A program made the position numbers and the translations under genes. The notes under the pieces were generated by a model that saw nothing but the letters and a program-made list of their open reading frames with translations, was not told the origin of the DNA and made no database searches. A stretch of 64,000 bases of DNA from Pandoraea apista (GTDB taxonomy: Bacteria; Pseudomonadota; Gammaproteobacteria; Burkholderiales; Burkholderiaceae): positions 62,001-126,000 of the forward strand of contig NZ_CP013481.2 in NCBI RefSeq assembly GCF_001465595.2, read 5' to 3'. Positions 1 to 8,175 of this stretch are shown here, in pieces. Position 1 is the stretch's first letter. The number at the start of each line of letters is the position of its first letter.

Positions 1-299
1 TAAGGGCTTCGGGCACGTTGGAAGCATGTGACAGAACGTTCTGCAACCCGTGTGAGCATGCGTGTTTCGGGGGCTGCGAAGCTAAGTGCAAATCCCAATG
101 ATCGCGTTGCAGCAAACCACACACAATAACGATTCCCTATGTGCGACCGAACCAAGAATTCGGCGCCACATGCGGGACGCGGGGCATTTCGCTGACGACG
201 CAAACCAGAGCGTCATCTGCCTGCCTCGCGGTTGTCACAGACGATGGTGCCGTGGCGCATACCTGCCTCGCACCGCCAACCAGGAATGTGGCAGGAGAC
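1..299. other. Non-coding left edge, no gene seen
   Basis: No convincing reading frame. The open frames here are only upstream extensions or shadows of the ABC ATPase that begins at 300. A 12-bp perfect palindrome, CAGAACGTTCTG, sits at 32-43. It could be an operator for the ABC operon downstream, but nothing else supports that. The 3' end of whatever lies to the left may be cut off by the window edge. Confidence 0.5.
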
Positions 300-1079
300 A
301 TGGCGAACAACGATTACATTCTCGAGACCCGCGGACTCACGAAAGAGTTTCGCGGCTTCACCGCCGTGAACGGGGTCGACCTGCGCGTTGCGCGCGGCAC
401 CATTCATGCACTCATCGGACCGAATGGCGCAGGCAAGACCACCTGCTTCAACCTGCTCACCAAGTTCCTGGTGCCCAGCGCGGGGACAATTACCTTCAAC
501 GGTGAAGACATCACCCGCGAAGCGCCTGCGCAAATCGCGCGACGCGGCATCATCCGCTCGTTCCAGATCTCTGCCGTGTTTCCGCACCTCACCGTGCTTG
601 AGAACGTGCGCATCGGTCTGCAACGCAACCTTGGCACCGCGTTCCACTTCTGGAGCAGCAGCCGCACGTTGCGCAAGCTCGACGACCGCGCGATGGATCT
701 GCTCGCCGAGGTCGGCCTCACCGAATTCGCCCATACGCTTACCGTGGAACTGCCGTACGGGCGCAAGCGCGCGCTCGAAATCGCGACCACACTTGCTATG
801 GAACCCGAACTAATGTTGCTCGACGAGCCCACGCAAGGCATGGGGCACGAAGACGTCGATCGCGTGACGGCTCTCATCAAGAAGGTGTCGGCCGGTCGAA
901 CGATTCTGATGGTCGAGCACAACATGAACGTGATCGCGGGTATCTCCGACACCATCACTGTGCTTCAGCGCGGCGAGGTGCTCGCTGAAGGCCCGTATCA
1001 CGAAGTTTCGAAGAATCCGCAGGTGATGGAAGCCTACATGGGCACCGCGGACGGTGAAATGCAGGGGGCCCACGGGTGA
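300..1079 (+). CDS. HAAT-family ABC transporter ATP-binding protein (LivG-like)
   Basis: This 259-aa cytoplasmic ATPase energises a branched-chain-amino-acid-type importer. Walker A GPNGAGKTT lies at residues 40-48, the signature is a variant LPYGRKR at 151-157, Walker B LMLLDEP is at 171-177, and the switch His is near 207. The ATG at 300 was chosen over longer upstream starts because GGAGA lies just before it and the LivG-type N-terminus begins there. Its stop overlaps the GTG start of the next ATPase by 3 bases, and the operon continues with a binding protein and two permeases. That is a complete HAAT set. The substrate (amino acid, amide or aromatic acid) cannot be read from the sequence. 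Confidence 0.9.
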   Translation: MANNDYILETRGLTKEFRGFTAVNGVDLRVARGTIHALIGPNGAGKTTCFNLLTKFLVPSAGTITFNGEDITREAPAQIARRGIIRSFQISAVFPHLTVLENVRIGLQRNLGTAFHFWSSSRTLRKLDDRAMDLLAEVGLTEFAHTLTVELPYGRKRALEIATTLAMEPELMLLDEPTQGMGHEDVDRVTALIKKVSAGRTILMVEHNMNVIAGISDTITVLQRGEVLAEGPYHEVSKNPQVMEAYMGTADGEMQGAHG

Positions 1080-1873
1080 GGACGGCTATGTACGGGAATG
1101 GGGGCGGTAACGGTAACGGTAACGGTAACGGCAAGGGCGGTGCGAACATCCCGGCACTGGAAGTCGAGGGACTTCAGGCCTGGTACGGCGAATCGCACAT
1201 CCTGCACGGCGTGGACCTGACGGTGGGCCGTGGCGAAGTCGTCACGCTGCTCGGGCGCAACGGCGCCGGGCGTACCACGACGCTGCGCGCCATCATGGGG
1301 CTGACCGGACAGCGTCAGGGTTCGATACGCATTGGCGGTGAAGAAACCATTCACTTGCCGACGTACAAGGTTGCGCACCACGGCGTGGGCTACTGCCCCG
1401 AAGAGCGCGGTATTTTCGCGAGCCTGTCGTGCGAGGAAAACCTGTTGCTGCCGCCGTATATCGGCATGAGCGGCAATCGTCGCGAAGACGGCGGACTCGG
1501 CATGTCGCTCGAAGAGATCTACGACATGTTCCCCAACCTGAAGGAGCGGCGCCACAGTCAGGGCACGCGTTTGTCGGGCGGCGAACAACAGATGCTGGCC
1601 GTGGCGCGCATTCTGCGCACGGGCGCCAATTTGTTGCTGCTTGACGAGATTTCCGAAGGTCTTGCGCCGGTGATCGTGCAGACGTTGGCACGCATGATTA
1701 CCACGCTCAAGGCGCGGGGCTACACCATCGTGATGGTGGAACAGAATTTCCGTTTTGCGGCTCCGCTGGCCGATCGCTTCTATGTGATGGAGCACGGCAA
1801 GATCGTGGAGCGCTTCGGCGCTCAGGAGCTGGAAACGAAGATGCCGGTGCTGCACGAGTTGTTGGGCGTATGA
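1076..1873 (+). CDS. HAAT-family ABC transporter ATP-binding protein (LivF-like), Arg in Walker A
   Basis: The second ATPase of the importer has 265 aa from GTG 1076, whose start overlaps the previous stop. ATG 1088 is an in-frame alternative. Signature LSGGEQQ lies at 166-172 and Walker B LLLLDE at about 186-191, followed by ISEGLAP, all typical of LivF. Two oddities stand out. Walker A reads GRNGAGRTT (60-68), with Arg where the catalytic Lys is expected. The N-terminus also carries a Gly-Asn run (residues 7-19) encoded by a hexanucleotide tandem repeat (GGTAAC), ahead of the real domain start near residue 27. The fold and neighbours make the family assignment firm; whether it hydrolyses ATP normally is open. 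Confidence 0.88.
   Translation: MRTAMYGNGGGNGNGNGNGKGGANIPALEVEGLQAWYGESHILHGVDLTVGRGEVVTLLGRNGAGRTTTLRAIMGLTGQRQGSIRIGGEETIHLPTYKVAHHGVGYCPEERGIFASLSCEENLLLPPYIGMSGNRREDGGLGMSLEEIYDMFPNLKERRHSQGTRLSGGEQQMLAVARILRTGANLLLLDEISEGLAPVIVQTLARMITTLKARGYTIVMVEQNFRFAAPLADRFYVMEHGKIVERFGAQELETKMPVLHELLGV
1104..1133 (+). repeat. Hexanucleotide tandem repeat GGTAAC encoding Gly-Asn
   Basis: About four to five head-to-tail copies of GGTAAC (last copies diverged to GGCAAG) lie inside the start of the LivF-like gene. The 6-bp period means copy-number changes keep the frame and only lengthen or shorten a Gly-Asn tail. Confidence 0.75.
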
Positions 1874-1943
1874 GGTGAGCTACCCGGTGCGTACGCGTGC
1901 CGGGCGATGGACCCAGGCGATCAAATCCACGAAGGAGACGAAG

Positions 1944-3146
1944 ATGACGATGCGGATGAAGGCGTTGGCCGTTGCGGCTGCGTTCGGTTTTGCGGCAATG
2001 GCCTCGCAGGCCCATGCCGATGGCAATACGGTGAAGATCGGTTTCATTACCGATATGTCGGGCCTTTACACCGACATCGACGGGCAGGGTGGTGCGGAAG
2101 CCATCAAGATGGCCATCGCCGATTTCGGCGGCAAGGTCCTCGGCAAGCCGGTCGAACTGGTCACCGCCGATCACCAGAACAAAGCGGACGTCGCAGCGTC
2201 GAAGGCGCGCGAATGGTTCGATCGCGGCGGCGTCGATATGCTCATCGGCGGTACCAATTCGGGTACCGGTCTGGCGATGAACAAGGTCTCGGCCGAGAAG
2301 AAGAAGGTCTACATCAACGTCGGCGCCGGTTCGGACGCGCTGACCAACGATCAATGCCAGCCGTATGGCGTGCACTACGCCTATGACACCGTCGCGCTCG
2401 CACGCGGCACGGGCTCGGCCGTCGTGAAGGCGGGCGGCAAGTCGTGGTTCTTCCTGACGGCCGACTACGCGTTCGGTCACGCGCTGGAAAAAGCCACGGC
2501 CGATGTGGTCAAGGCCAACGGCGGCACCGTGAAGGGGCAGGTACGTCACCCGCTCTCGGCGTCGGACTTCTCGTCGTATCTGCTTCAGGCACAGTCCTCG
2601 GGCGCGCAAGTGCTGGGTCTGGCCAACGCCGGTGGCGACACCATCAACGCGATCAAGGCCGCGAAGGAGTTCGGTATCAAGGGCAAGATGCAGATCGCCG
2701 GCCTGCTCGTGTTCATCAACGACATTCACTCGCTCGGTCTGGATAACACCGAGGGCATGTATCTGACCGATAGCTGGTACTGGGACAAGGACGAGAAGAC
2801 CCGCGCCTTCGCCAAGCGCTACTTCGACAAGATGAAGAAGATGCCGTCGAGCCTGCAAGCCGGCGACTATTCGGCCACGATGACTTATCTGAAGGCCGTG
2901 CAGGCGGCAGGTACGACCGATGCCGACAAGGTCATGGATCAACTGCACAAGATCAAGATCGACGACATGTTCAGCAAGGGCTACATCCGGAAGGACGGCA
3001 CGATGGTCCACGACATGTACCTGATGCAGGTGAAGTCGAAGGCGGAATCGAAGTCGCCGTGGGACTACTACAAGGTTGTCGCCACGATCCCGGGCGAGAA
3101 GGCGTTCACCACCGAGGCGGAATCGACCTGCAAGCTCCCGAAGTAA
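1944..3146 (+). CDS. HAAT ABC transporter periplasmic substrate-binding protein
   Basis: This 400-aa Leu/Ile/Val-type binding protein (type I periplasmic fold) delivers the solute to the permease pair just downstream. The start ATG 1944 follows AAGGAGACG and gives a clean signal peptide of about 25 residues (MTMRMK, a hydrophobic Ala-rich core, then SQAHA before DGNTVKIGF). The mature start VKIGFITDMSGLY and the segment MLIGGTNSGTGLAM are characteristic of the family. It lies between the ATPase pair and the permease pair of the same strand, so all five genes form one importer. Substrate unknown; relatives carry amino acids, amides or aromatic acids. Confidence 0.9.
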   Translation: MTMRMKALAVAAAFGFAAMASQAHADGNTVKIGFITDMSGLYTDIDGQGGAEAIKMAIADFGGKVLGKPVELVTADHQNKADVAASKAREWFDRGGVDMLIGGTNSGTGLAMNKVSAEKKKVYINVGAGSDALTNDQCQPYGVHYAYDTVALARGTGSAVVKAGGKSWFFLTADYAFGHALEKATADVVKANGGTVKGQVRHPLSASDFSSYLLQAQSSGAQVLGLANAGGDTINAIKAAKEFGIKGKMQIAGLLVFINDIHSLGLDNTEGMYLTDSWYWDKDEKTRAFAKRYFDKMKKMPSSLQAGDYSATMTYLKAVQAAGTTDADKVMDQLHKIKIDDMFSKGYIRKDGTMVHDMYLMQVKSKAESKSPWDYYKVVATIPGEKAFTTEAESTCKLPK

Positions 3147-3227
3147 TCGGCGCGATCTGAAAGCGATGCAACGAAAGCGGCGGGACGTGTGTCCCGTCGC
3201 GACCTTTCTCCCAGAGAATCGATTTCG

Positions 3228-4112
3228 ATGGAATTTCTAGGCATCCCCCTGCCGGCGCTGTTGAGCCAACTGCTGCTGGGACTGGTGAACGGCTCGTTCT
3301 ACGCCATGCTGAGCCTCGGCCTGGCGGTGATTTTCGGTTTGCTCAACGTGATCAACTTTGCGCACGGCGCGTTGTTCATGCTGGGTGCAATGCTCGCCTG
3401 GATGGGCGGCAATTATCTCGGCCTCAATTATTGGGTCATGCTGATTCTCGCCCCCGTTGTGGTGGGTCTCATCGGCATTGTCATCGAGCGCACCATGCTG
3501 CGCTGGATCTATAAACTCGATCACCTCTACGGCCTGCTGCTTACGTTTGGTATCACGCTGGTGCTCGAGGGGGTGTTCCGCTCGATCTACGGCGTATCGG
3601 GTCAACCGTTCGACGCTCCCGAAGCGCTGTCCGGCGCGACCAATCTCGGCTTCATGTTCATGCCGAATTACCGCGCGTGGGTCGTGGTGGCGTCGCTCAT
3701 CGTGTGCTTTGCCACATGGTTCGTGATCGAGAAGACGAAGATCGGTGCGTATCTGCGCGCCGGTACCGAGAACCCGAAACTGGTGGAAGCGTTCGGTGTG
3801 AACGTGCCGCTCATGATCACGCTGACGTATGGCTTCGGGGTCGCGCTCGCCGCGTTCGCCGGGGTGCTCGCCGCGCCCGTCATCCAGATCTCGCCGCTCA
3901 TGGGGCAGTCGATGATCATCACCGTATTCGCGGTGGTCGTGATCGGTGGCATGGGCTCCATCATGGGCTCGATCGTCACCGGTCTGATGCTCGGCGTGAT
4001 CGAAGGCTTTACCAAGGTGTTCTACCCGGAAGCGTCTGCGACCGTGGTGTTCGTCATCATGGTGATCGTGTTGCTGCTGCGCCCGGCTGGGCTGTTCGGC
4101 AAACAAAAGTAA
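3228..4112 (+). CDS. HAAT ABC transporter permease (LivH-like)
   Basis: This 294-aa inner-membrane permease of the LivH type has about eight hydrophobic segments. The N-terminal pattern LVNGSFYAMLSLGLAVIFG followed by NVINFAHGALFMLG is the family hallmark. The ATG at 3228 was preferred to the frame opening at 3189 because the LivH-like sequence starts here; the ribosome site is weak (AGAGAA). The next gene starts 11 bases after the stop, which suggests translational coupling with the LivM-like partner that completes the channel. Confidence 0.9.
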   Translation: MEFLGIPLPALLSQLLLGLVNGSFYAMLSLGLAVIFGLLNVINFAHGALFMLGAMLAWMGGNYLGLNYWVMLILAPVVVGLIGIVIERTMLRWIYKLDHLYGLLLTFGITLVLEGVFRSIYGVSGQPFDAPEALSGATNLGFMFMPNYRAWVVVASLIVCFATWFVIEKTKIGAYLRAGTENPKLVEAFGVNVPLMITLTYGFGVALAAFAGVLAAPVIQISPLMGQSMIITVFAVVVIGGMGSIMGSIVTGLMLGVIEGFTKVFYPEASATVVFVIMVIVLLLRPAGLFGKQK

Positions 4113-4123
4113 GGGGCAGAACC

Positions 4124-5122
4124 ATGCAACAACAGATGCAACAACGGGTGCTTTATTCCCTTCTGCTTCTCGCGCTGATCGTGGCGCCGTTCGCGGGCGC
4201 CTATCCGGTCTTCGTCATGAAGGTGCTGTGCTTCGCACTGTTCGCCTGCGCGTTCAATCTGCTGCTCGGTTTCACGGGGCTGCTGTCGTTCGGTCACGCC
4301 GCGTTTTTCGGCAGCGCGGGCTATATCACCGGCTACGCCATCCGCAATCTGGGCTTTACGCCAGAGATCGGCATTCTCGCGGGCGTGATCGCCGGGGCCG
4401 TGTTGGGGCTCGTCATCGGCCTGCTGGCGATTCGGCGTCAGGGCATCTACTTCGCAATGATTACGCTGGCATTGGCGCAGATGCTGTACTTCCTCTGTCT
4501 GCAAGCGCCGTTCACGGGCGGGGAAGATGGCCTGCAAGGCGTGCCGCGCGGCAGTCTTTTCGGGGTCTTGCCGCTGGATTCGGACCTCACGCTGTATTAC
4601 GTGGTGCTGGCCATTTGCGCGCTGGGCTTCCTGCTCATCATGCGTATCGTGCACTCGCCGTTCGGTCAGGTGCTCAAGGCGATCAAGGAGAACGAGCCGC
4701 GTGCGATTTCGCTCGGTTACGACGTCGATCGCTTCAAGCTGCTGGCGTTCGTGCTGTCGGCCACGCTGGCGGCATTGGCCGGATCGACCAAGACCGTGGT
4801 GCTGGGCTTCGAGACGCTCACCGACGTGCACTGGACAATGTCGGGCATGGTGATCCTGATGACGCTCGTGGGCGGTCTGGGGACGATGCTCGGGCCGGTC
4901 GTCGGCGCGGTGGTCATCATTGTGCTGGAGAACAAGCTCGGCGACATCGGCAACTGGCTGGCAACGGTCACGGGAGTGCCTTGGTTCCAGACGCTAGGCG
5001 AGTCGGTGACGATCGTGATCGGCGCCATCTTCATCATCTGTGTGCTGGCTTTCCGGCGCGGCCTGGTGGGTGAGTTGGTGGCGCGCAGCCGGTTCTTCCG
5101 GACCATGTCGCAAGCGTCGTGA
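4124..5122 (+). CDS. HAAT ABC transporter permease (LivM-like)
   Basis: This 332-aa LivM-type permease forms the heterodimeric channel with the preceding gene. The family motif NLLLGFTGLLSFGHAAFFG and the later KAIKENEPRAISLGYDV (cytoplasmic ATPase-contact loop) are clear. ATG 4124 is preceded by AAGGGGCAG. It is the last gene of the five-gene operon; a stable hairpin follows its stop within 6 bases. Confidence 0.9.
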   Translation: MQQQMQQRVLYSLLLLALIVAPFAGAYPVFVMKVLCFALFACAFNLLLGFTGLLSFGHAAFFGSAGYITGYAIRNLGFTPEIGILAGVIAGAVLGLVIGLLAIRRQGIYFAMITLALAQMLYFLCLQAPFTGGEDGLQGVPRGSLFGVLPLDSDLTLYYVVLAICALGFLLIMRIVHSPFGQVLKAIKENEPRAISLGYDVDRFKLLAFVLSATLAALAGSTKTVVLGFETLTDVHWTMSGMVILMTLVGGLGTMLGPVVGAVVIIVLENKLGDIGNWLATVTGVPWFQTLGESVTIVIGAIFIICVLAFRRGLVGELVARSRFFRTMSQAS

Positions 5123-5127
5123 TCGCA

Positions 5128-5158
5128 GAGTGCGCGCACCGGTTTGGGGCGCGCACTC
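5128..5158 (+). terminator. Stable 3' hairpin after the first ABC operon
   Basis: A perfect 10-bp inverted repeat, GAGTGCGCGC (5128-5137) and GCGCGCACTC (5149-5158), with an 11-base loop, begins 6 bases after the LivM stop. There is no T-run, so it may act in mRNA protection or Rho-assisted ending rather than as a classic intrinsic terminator. Confidence 0.5.
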
Positions 5159-5214
5159 GTCACTCTGGCGCATGTATGTCGGAAAAAACCTAATTCATAG
5201 GGGTAAATGCTGAC

Positions 5215-5243
5215 TTGTGGTGCATCGGGTGCTCCTTTATTCT
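5215..5243 (+). promoter_or_regulatory. Candidate sigma-70 promoter for a small RNA
   Basis: TTGTGG (5215-5220), a 17-base spacer and TATTCT (5238-5243) give a plausible sigma-70 promoter inside an otherwise empty intergenic region. A transcript from about 5250 would run into the strong terminator at 5326-5361. Judged by eye only. Confidence 0.35.
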
Positions 5244-5249
5244 CTCTCT

Positions 5250-5361
5250 CAGTTCGCGTCACGGCAGGATATAGGGGCGAGGAACGAGGAGACAATAAGC
5301 GCGATAACGCGCACCGCCAAAAAGGAAGCGCTGTTGGAGAATGCTCCAACAGCGCTTTTTA
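5250..5361 (+). ncRNA. Candidate small RNA, GGA-rich, with its own terminator
   Basis: This roughly 110-base stretch between a promoter-like sequence and an intrinsic terminator has no reading frame that looks coding. It contains a small hairpin (GCGCG, ATAA, CGCGC near 5300) and repeated GGA motifs (AGGA three times between 5266 and 5291, GGAAG near 5324, GGAG in the terminator stem). GGA repeats in short structured RNAs are the hallmark of CsrA/RsmA-sequestering RNAs, so this is one hypothesis. The simpler alternative is the tail of the ABC operon transcript or an unrelated terminator. Confidence 0.35.
5326..5361 (+). terminator. Strong Rho-independent terminator
   Basis: A perfect 14-bp stem, with left arm AAGCGCTGTTGGAG (5326-5339), loop AATG and right arm 5344-5357, runs into TTTTTATAT. 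An A-run on the left side could let it work in both directions. Confidence 0.9.
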
Positions 5362-5774
5362 TATTGCGCTTCGCCATCGCGCGAAGCCGCCTGCTGCCAA
5401 GGTCCGGCAGTCTGCACGACATCCCTTTGCCCAGTGTTTTCCGTGCGATTCTCGCCATGTTGCGAGAATCGCTTCGCTTAAATATGCGCAATGCGGCCTA
5501 AAAACGCTATGCTCGCCGTTTCATTCTGCGCATTCGATTGTTTCGTCCCATTCGGTCCATTCCGTCGATGTGCCAGTTTTATTCCGTCGGCCCGTTTTGT
5601 TCGGCCCTTTCGATGACCCGGTAGTCGCAGTCGTATGTCCAGCACGCTTTACATTTTGCAATGCGCGCCCTCGCGCTTTAAAGCCGGTGAGTTCGCCCGG
5701 TTGCCGTCACGGGTCCGACGGGGCTGTCTTGCGAAGACGGCCGGTTCGGCCCGGGCGGCATGTATGGGGAATGT
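5362..5774. other. Intergenic region before the TSUP permease
   Basis: No gene is supported. The only clear structure is an 11-bp perfect inverted repeat, GCGATTCTCGC (5445-5455) and GCGAGAATCGC (5462-5472), with a 6-base spacer. It could be an operator or a weak hairpin. TTTACA at 5648 resembles a -35 box but lacks a well-spaced -10. Confidence 0.4.
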
Positions 5775-6557
5775 ATGTTGACGGGCTGGGCGATAACCGA
5801 TTTGCTGATGCTCGCGGGCGGCGCGTTCCTCGCTGGTCTGGTCGACGCCGTGGTTGGCGGCGGCGGGTTGATCTCCGTGCCGACACTGTTTGCCGTTTTC
5901 CCGAACGCTGCGCCGCCGGTGCTGTTCGGCACCAACAAAATGGCCGGTATCTGGGGAACGGCGTCGGCCGCATTGCGCTACGCGCGCGGCGTCCAGCTTC
6001 GTTGGGCGATTCTGGTGCCGGCCACGATTGCGGCATTCGTGTTTTCGTTCTGCGGCGCTTATGCCGTCACGCATATTCCTGCCGACGTGCTGCGCAAGCT
6101 GTTGCCGTTCGTACTCGCCGGGGTCGCGGTGTACACATTGCGCAAAAAGGATTTCGGCACGGTTCACGCCCCTGTGAAGGGTGGGGCGGGGGTCACCCTC
6201 ATGGCGATCGCCGTGGGCGGCGCCATCGGCTTCTACGACGGGTTCTTCGGCCCGGGCACGGGCAGCTTCCTCGTGTTTTTGTTTGTGCGGTTGTTCGGGC
6301 AGGATTTCGTCAACGCGTCGGCATCGTCGAAGATCGTGAACGTGGCAACCAATCTGGCCGCACTGCTGCTGTTCGGCATGGGCGGGCACGTGTGGTGGCA
6401 GGTCGGCATTGGCATGGCGGTCATGAACGTGCTTGGCAGTCAGGTGGGCAGCCGCCTCGCGCTCAAACATGGCGTGGGCTTCGTGCGGCGCATGTTTCTG
6501 GGGGTGCTTGCCGTGCTTATCGTGAAGACGGGTTACGACGCGTTCTTGCGCGTCTGA
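5775..6557 (+). CDS. TSUP (TauE/SafE) family membrane permease
   Basis: This 260-aa integral membrane protein belongs to the sulfite/sulfonate exporter-like TSUP family. It has the two-repeat architecture: GLVDAVVGGGGLISVP near residues 21-36 and GFYDGFFGPGTGSF in the second half. I chose ATG 5775, preceded by GGGGA, rather than ATG 5760. The protein is likely to move small sulfur-containing or organic anions across the inner membrane; family members vary and the substrate is not deducible. It appears to be a single-gene unit between two ABC loci. Confidence 0.88.
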   Translation: MLTGWAITDLLMLAGGAFLAGLVDAVVGGGGLISVPTLFAVFPNAAPPVLFGTNKMAGIWGTASAALRYARGVQLRWAILVPATIAAFVFSFCGAYAVTHIPADVLRKLLPFVLAGVAVYTLRKKDFGTVHAPVKGGAGVTLMAIAVGGAIGFYDGFFGPGTGSFLVFLFVRLFGQDFVNASASSKIVNVATNLAALLLFGMGGHVWWQVGIGMAVMNVLGSQVGSRLALKHGVGFVRRMFLGVLAVLIVKTGYDAFLRV

Positions 6558-6707
6558 GTGGGGGCGTCGAGACGGATCGGGTGAGACAAGGCAGGGCAGG
6601 GCAGGGCAGCGCTGTGCGGGCCCGGTGATGACACATGCGGCTGAAACCACATGTGGGGAAACCGCACTTTACGAGAAGGTACAGGTGCCCGTAAGATGGG
6701 CGACAAT

Positions 6708-6730
6708 TTACCGACTGAGCGGTCGGTTAA
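6708..6730. promoter_or_regulatory. TetR-type palindromic operator
   Basis: ACCGAC (6710-6715), six bases and GTCGGT (6722-6727) lie about 45 bp upstream of the binding-protein start, flanked by TT and TAA. The ACCGAC/GTCGGT half-sites are typical of TetR-family operators; regulators of phenylacetate and acyl-CoA catabolism in betaproteobacteria use closely similar sites. No TetR gene is in the window. Confidence 0.55.
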
Positions 6731-6771
6731 TGTCAAAAAAACGAATTCGAAATTTTTGTGAGGAGACCCAA

Positions 6772-7917
6772 ATGAAACTGAAGTTGCTGTGCATGGCATC
6801 GGCGATGATGCTGGCCGCGGGCGTCGCGAACGCTCAGGTGAAGATTGGCGTGTCGCTGTCGGCGACCGGTCCGGCGGCTTCGCTGGGCATTCCCGAGAAG
6901 AACACCATTGCGCTGATGCCGAAGACGATCGGCGGTCAGTCCGTGCAGTACATCGTGCTCGACGACGCCACCGATACCACCACGGCCGTCAAGAACATGC
7001 GCAAGCTGATTACCGAGGATCACGTCGACGCCGTGCTCGGCTCGACCGTCACGCCGAACTCGCTGGCGATGGTCGACGTGGCTGCCGAGACGCAGACACC
7101 GGTGATTTCGATGGCCGCAGGCGCCGCTATTGTCGAGCCGGTCGACGCCAAGCGCACGTGGGCGTTCAAGACGCCGCAGAACGACATTCTGATGGCGACC
7201 GCCATTGCCAAGCACATGGCCGATCATGGTGTGAAGACCGTGGCGTTCATCGGTTTCTCGGATGCATACGGCGAAGGCTGGTACAAGGAATTCCAGAAGG
7301 CTGCCGATCTGAACAAGATCAAGATCGTGGCGAATGAGCGCTTCAACCGTGCCGACACGTCGGTGACGGGCCAGGCGCTCAAGATCATGGGCGCGAACCC
7401 GGATGCCGTGCTGATCGCCGGTTCGGGCACGCCGGCAGCATTGCCGCAGCGCACGCTCAAGGAGCGCGGCTACAAGGGCAAGCTGTATCAGACCCACGGT
7501 GTGGCCAACAACGACTTCCTGCGCGTTTGCGGTAAGGACTGCGAAGGCACGTATCTGCCGGCCGGCCCGCTGCTCGTGGTCGAGCAACTGCCTGCCGACA
7601 ACCCGGTGAAGAAGTCGGCGGCTGTCTACAAGGCGGCATACGAGAAGGCGTACGGCGCAGGTTCGATCTCGACCTTCGGCGGTCACGCCTGGGACGGCGG
7701 CCTGCTGCTGCAGGCGACGATTCCGGTCGCGCTGAAGAAGGCCAAGCCGGGCACCGCCGAATTCCGTGCCGCGTTGCGCGATGCGCTCGAGAACGTGAAG
7801 GACATGCCGGGTACCGCCGGTATCTTCAATATGAGCAAGAACGACCACAACGGTCTGGACCAACGCTCGCGCGTGATGGTGCAAATCGTCGACGGCAAGT
7901 GGAAATTGGCGAACTGA
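6772..7917 (+). CDS. HAAT ABC transporter periplasmic substrate-binding protein (second system)
   Basis: This 381-aa type I periplasmic binding protein starts at ATG 6772, preceded by GAGGAGA. The signal peptide ends at about residue 21 (GVANA before QVKIGVSLS). The pattern KIGVSLSATGPAASLGIPEKN and a Cys pair in RVCGKDCEGTY place it with binding proteins often tied to aromatic-acid uptake, but that is inference. It is followed by a good terminator and a MarR-type regulator before the cognate permease and ATPase genes at 9.1-12.7 kb. The binding protein can therefore be transcribed independently. The TetR-like palindrome just upstream suggests substrate-responsive control. Confidence 0.9.
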   Translation: MKLKLLCMASAMMLAAGVANAQVKIGVSLSATGPAASLGIPEKNTIALMPKTIGGQSVQYIVLDDATDTTTAVKNMRKLITEDHVDAVLGSTVTPNSLAMVDVAAETQTPVISMAAGAAIVEPVDAKRTWAFKTPQNDILMATAIAKHMADHGVKTVAFIGFSDAYGEGWYKEFQKAADLNKIKIVANERFNRADTSVTGQALKIMGANPDAVLIAGSGTPAALPQRTLKERGYKGKLYQTHGVANNDFLRVCGKDCEGTYLPAGPLLVVEQLPADNPVKKSAAVYKAAYEKAYGAGSISTFGGHAWDGGLLLQATIPVALKKAKPGTAEFRAALRDALENVKDMPGTAGIFNMSKNDHNGLDQRSRVMVQIVDGKWKLAN

Positions 7918-8014
7918 TACGCGCCGGGGCTGCCTATAGCACCTGTAGTCCACAGGCATGCCCCGTTGTCGTATCTGCGGTATCTGGCCCGGTCGGTTTC
8001 GGCCGGGCAGGAAG

Positions 8015-8040
8015 AACGGGCGTTCACGCCCGTTTTTTTT
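8015..8040 (+). terminator. Rho-independent terminator after the binding protein
   Basis: AACGGGCG (8015-8022), loop TTCA, CGCCCGTT (8027-8034), then a run of T to 8040. It separates the binding-protein gene from the regulator gene. Confidence 0.9.
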
Positions 8041-8175
8041 GAGCGCGTGGTAGTTTGGCGCTTCGCAAAGAGACGGCAGGACATGCGATGCGAGCGGCAC
8101 ATGAGAGGCCGCACTGTCCCAACCTGATTGCCGCAGCCGGGGGGCTGACCGGGCAATCCTTTCGAGCGTAAATCC

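Noticed and set aside
5207-6628. 473-residue plus-strand frame overlapping the TSUP gene
   Set aside because: It overlaps the membrane permease in another frame and has Arg-rich shadow composition with no domain.
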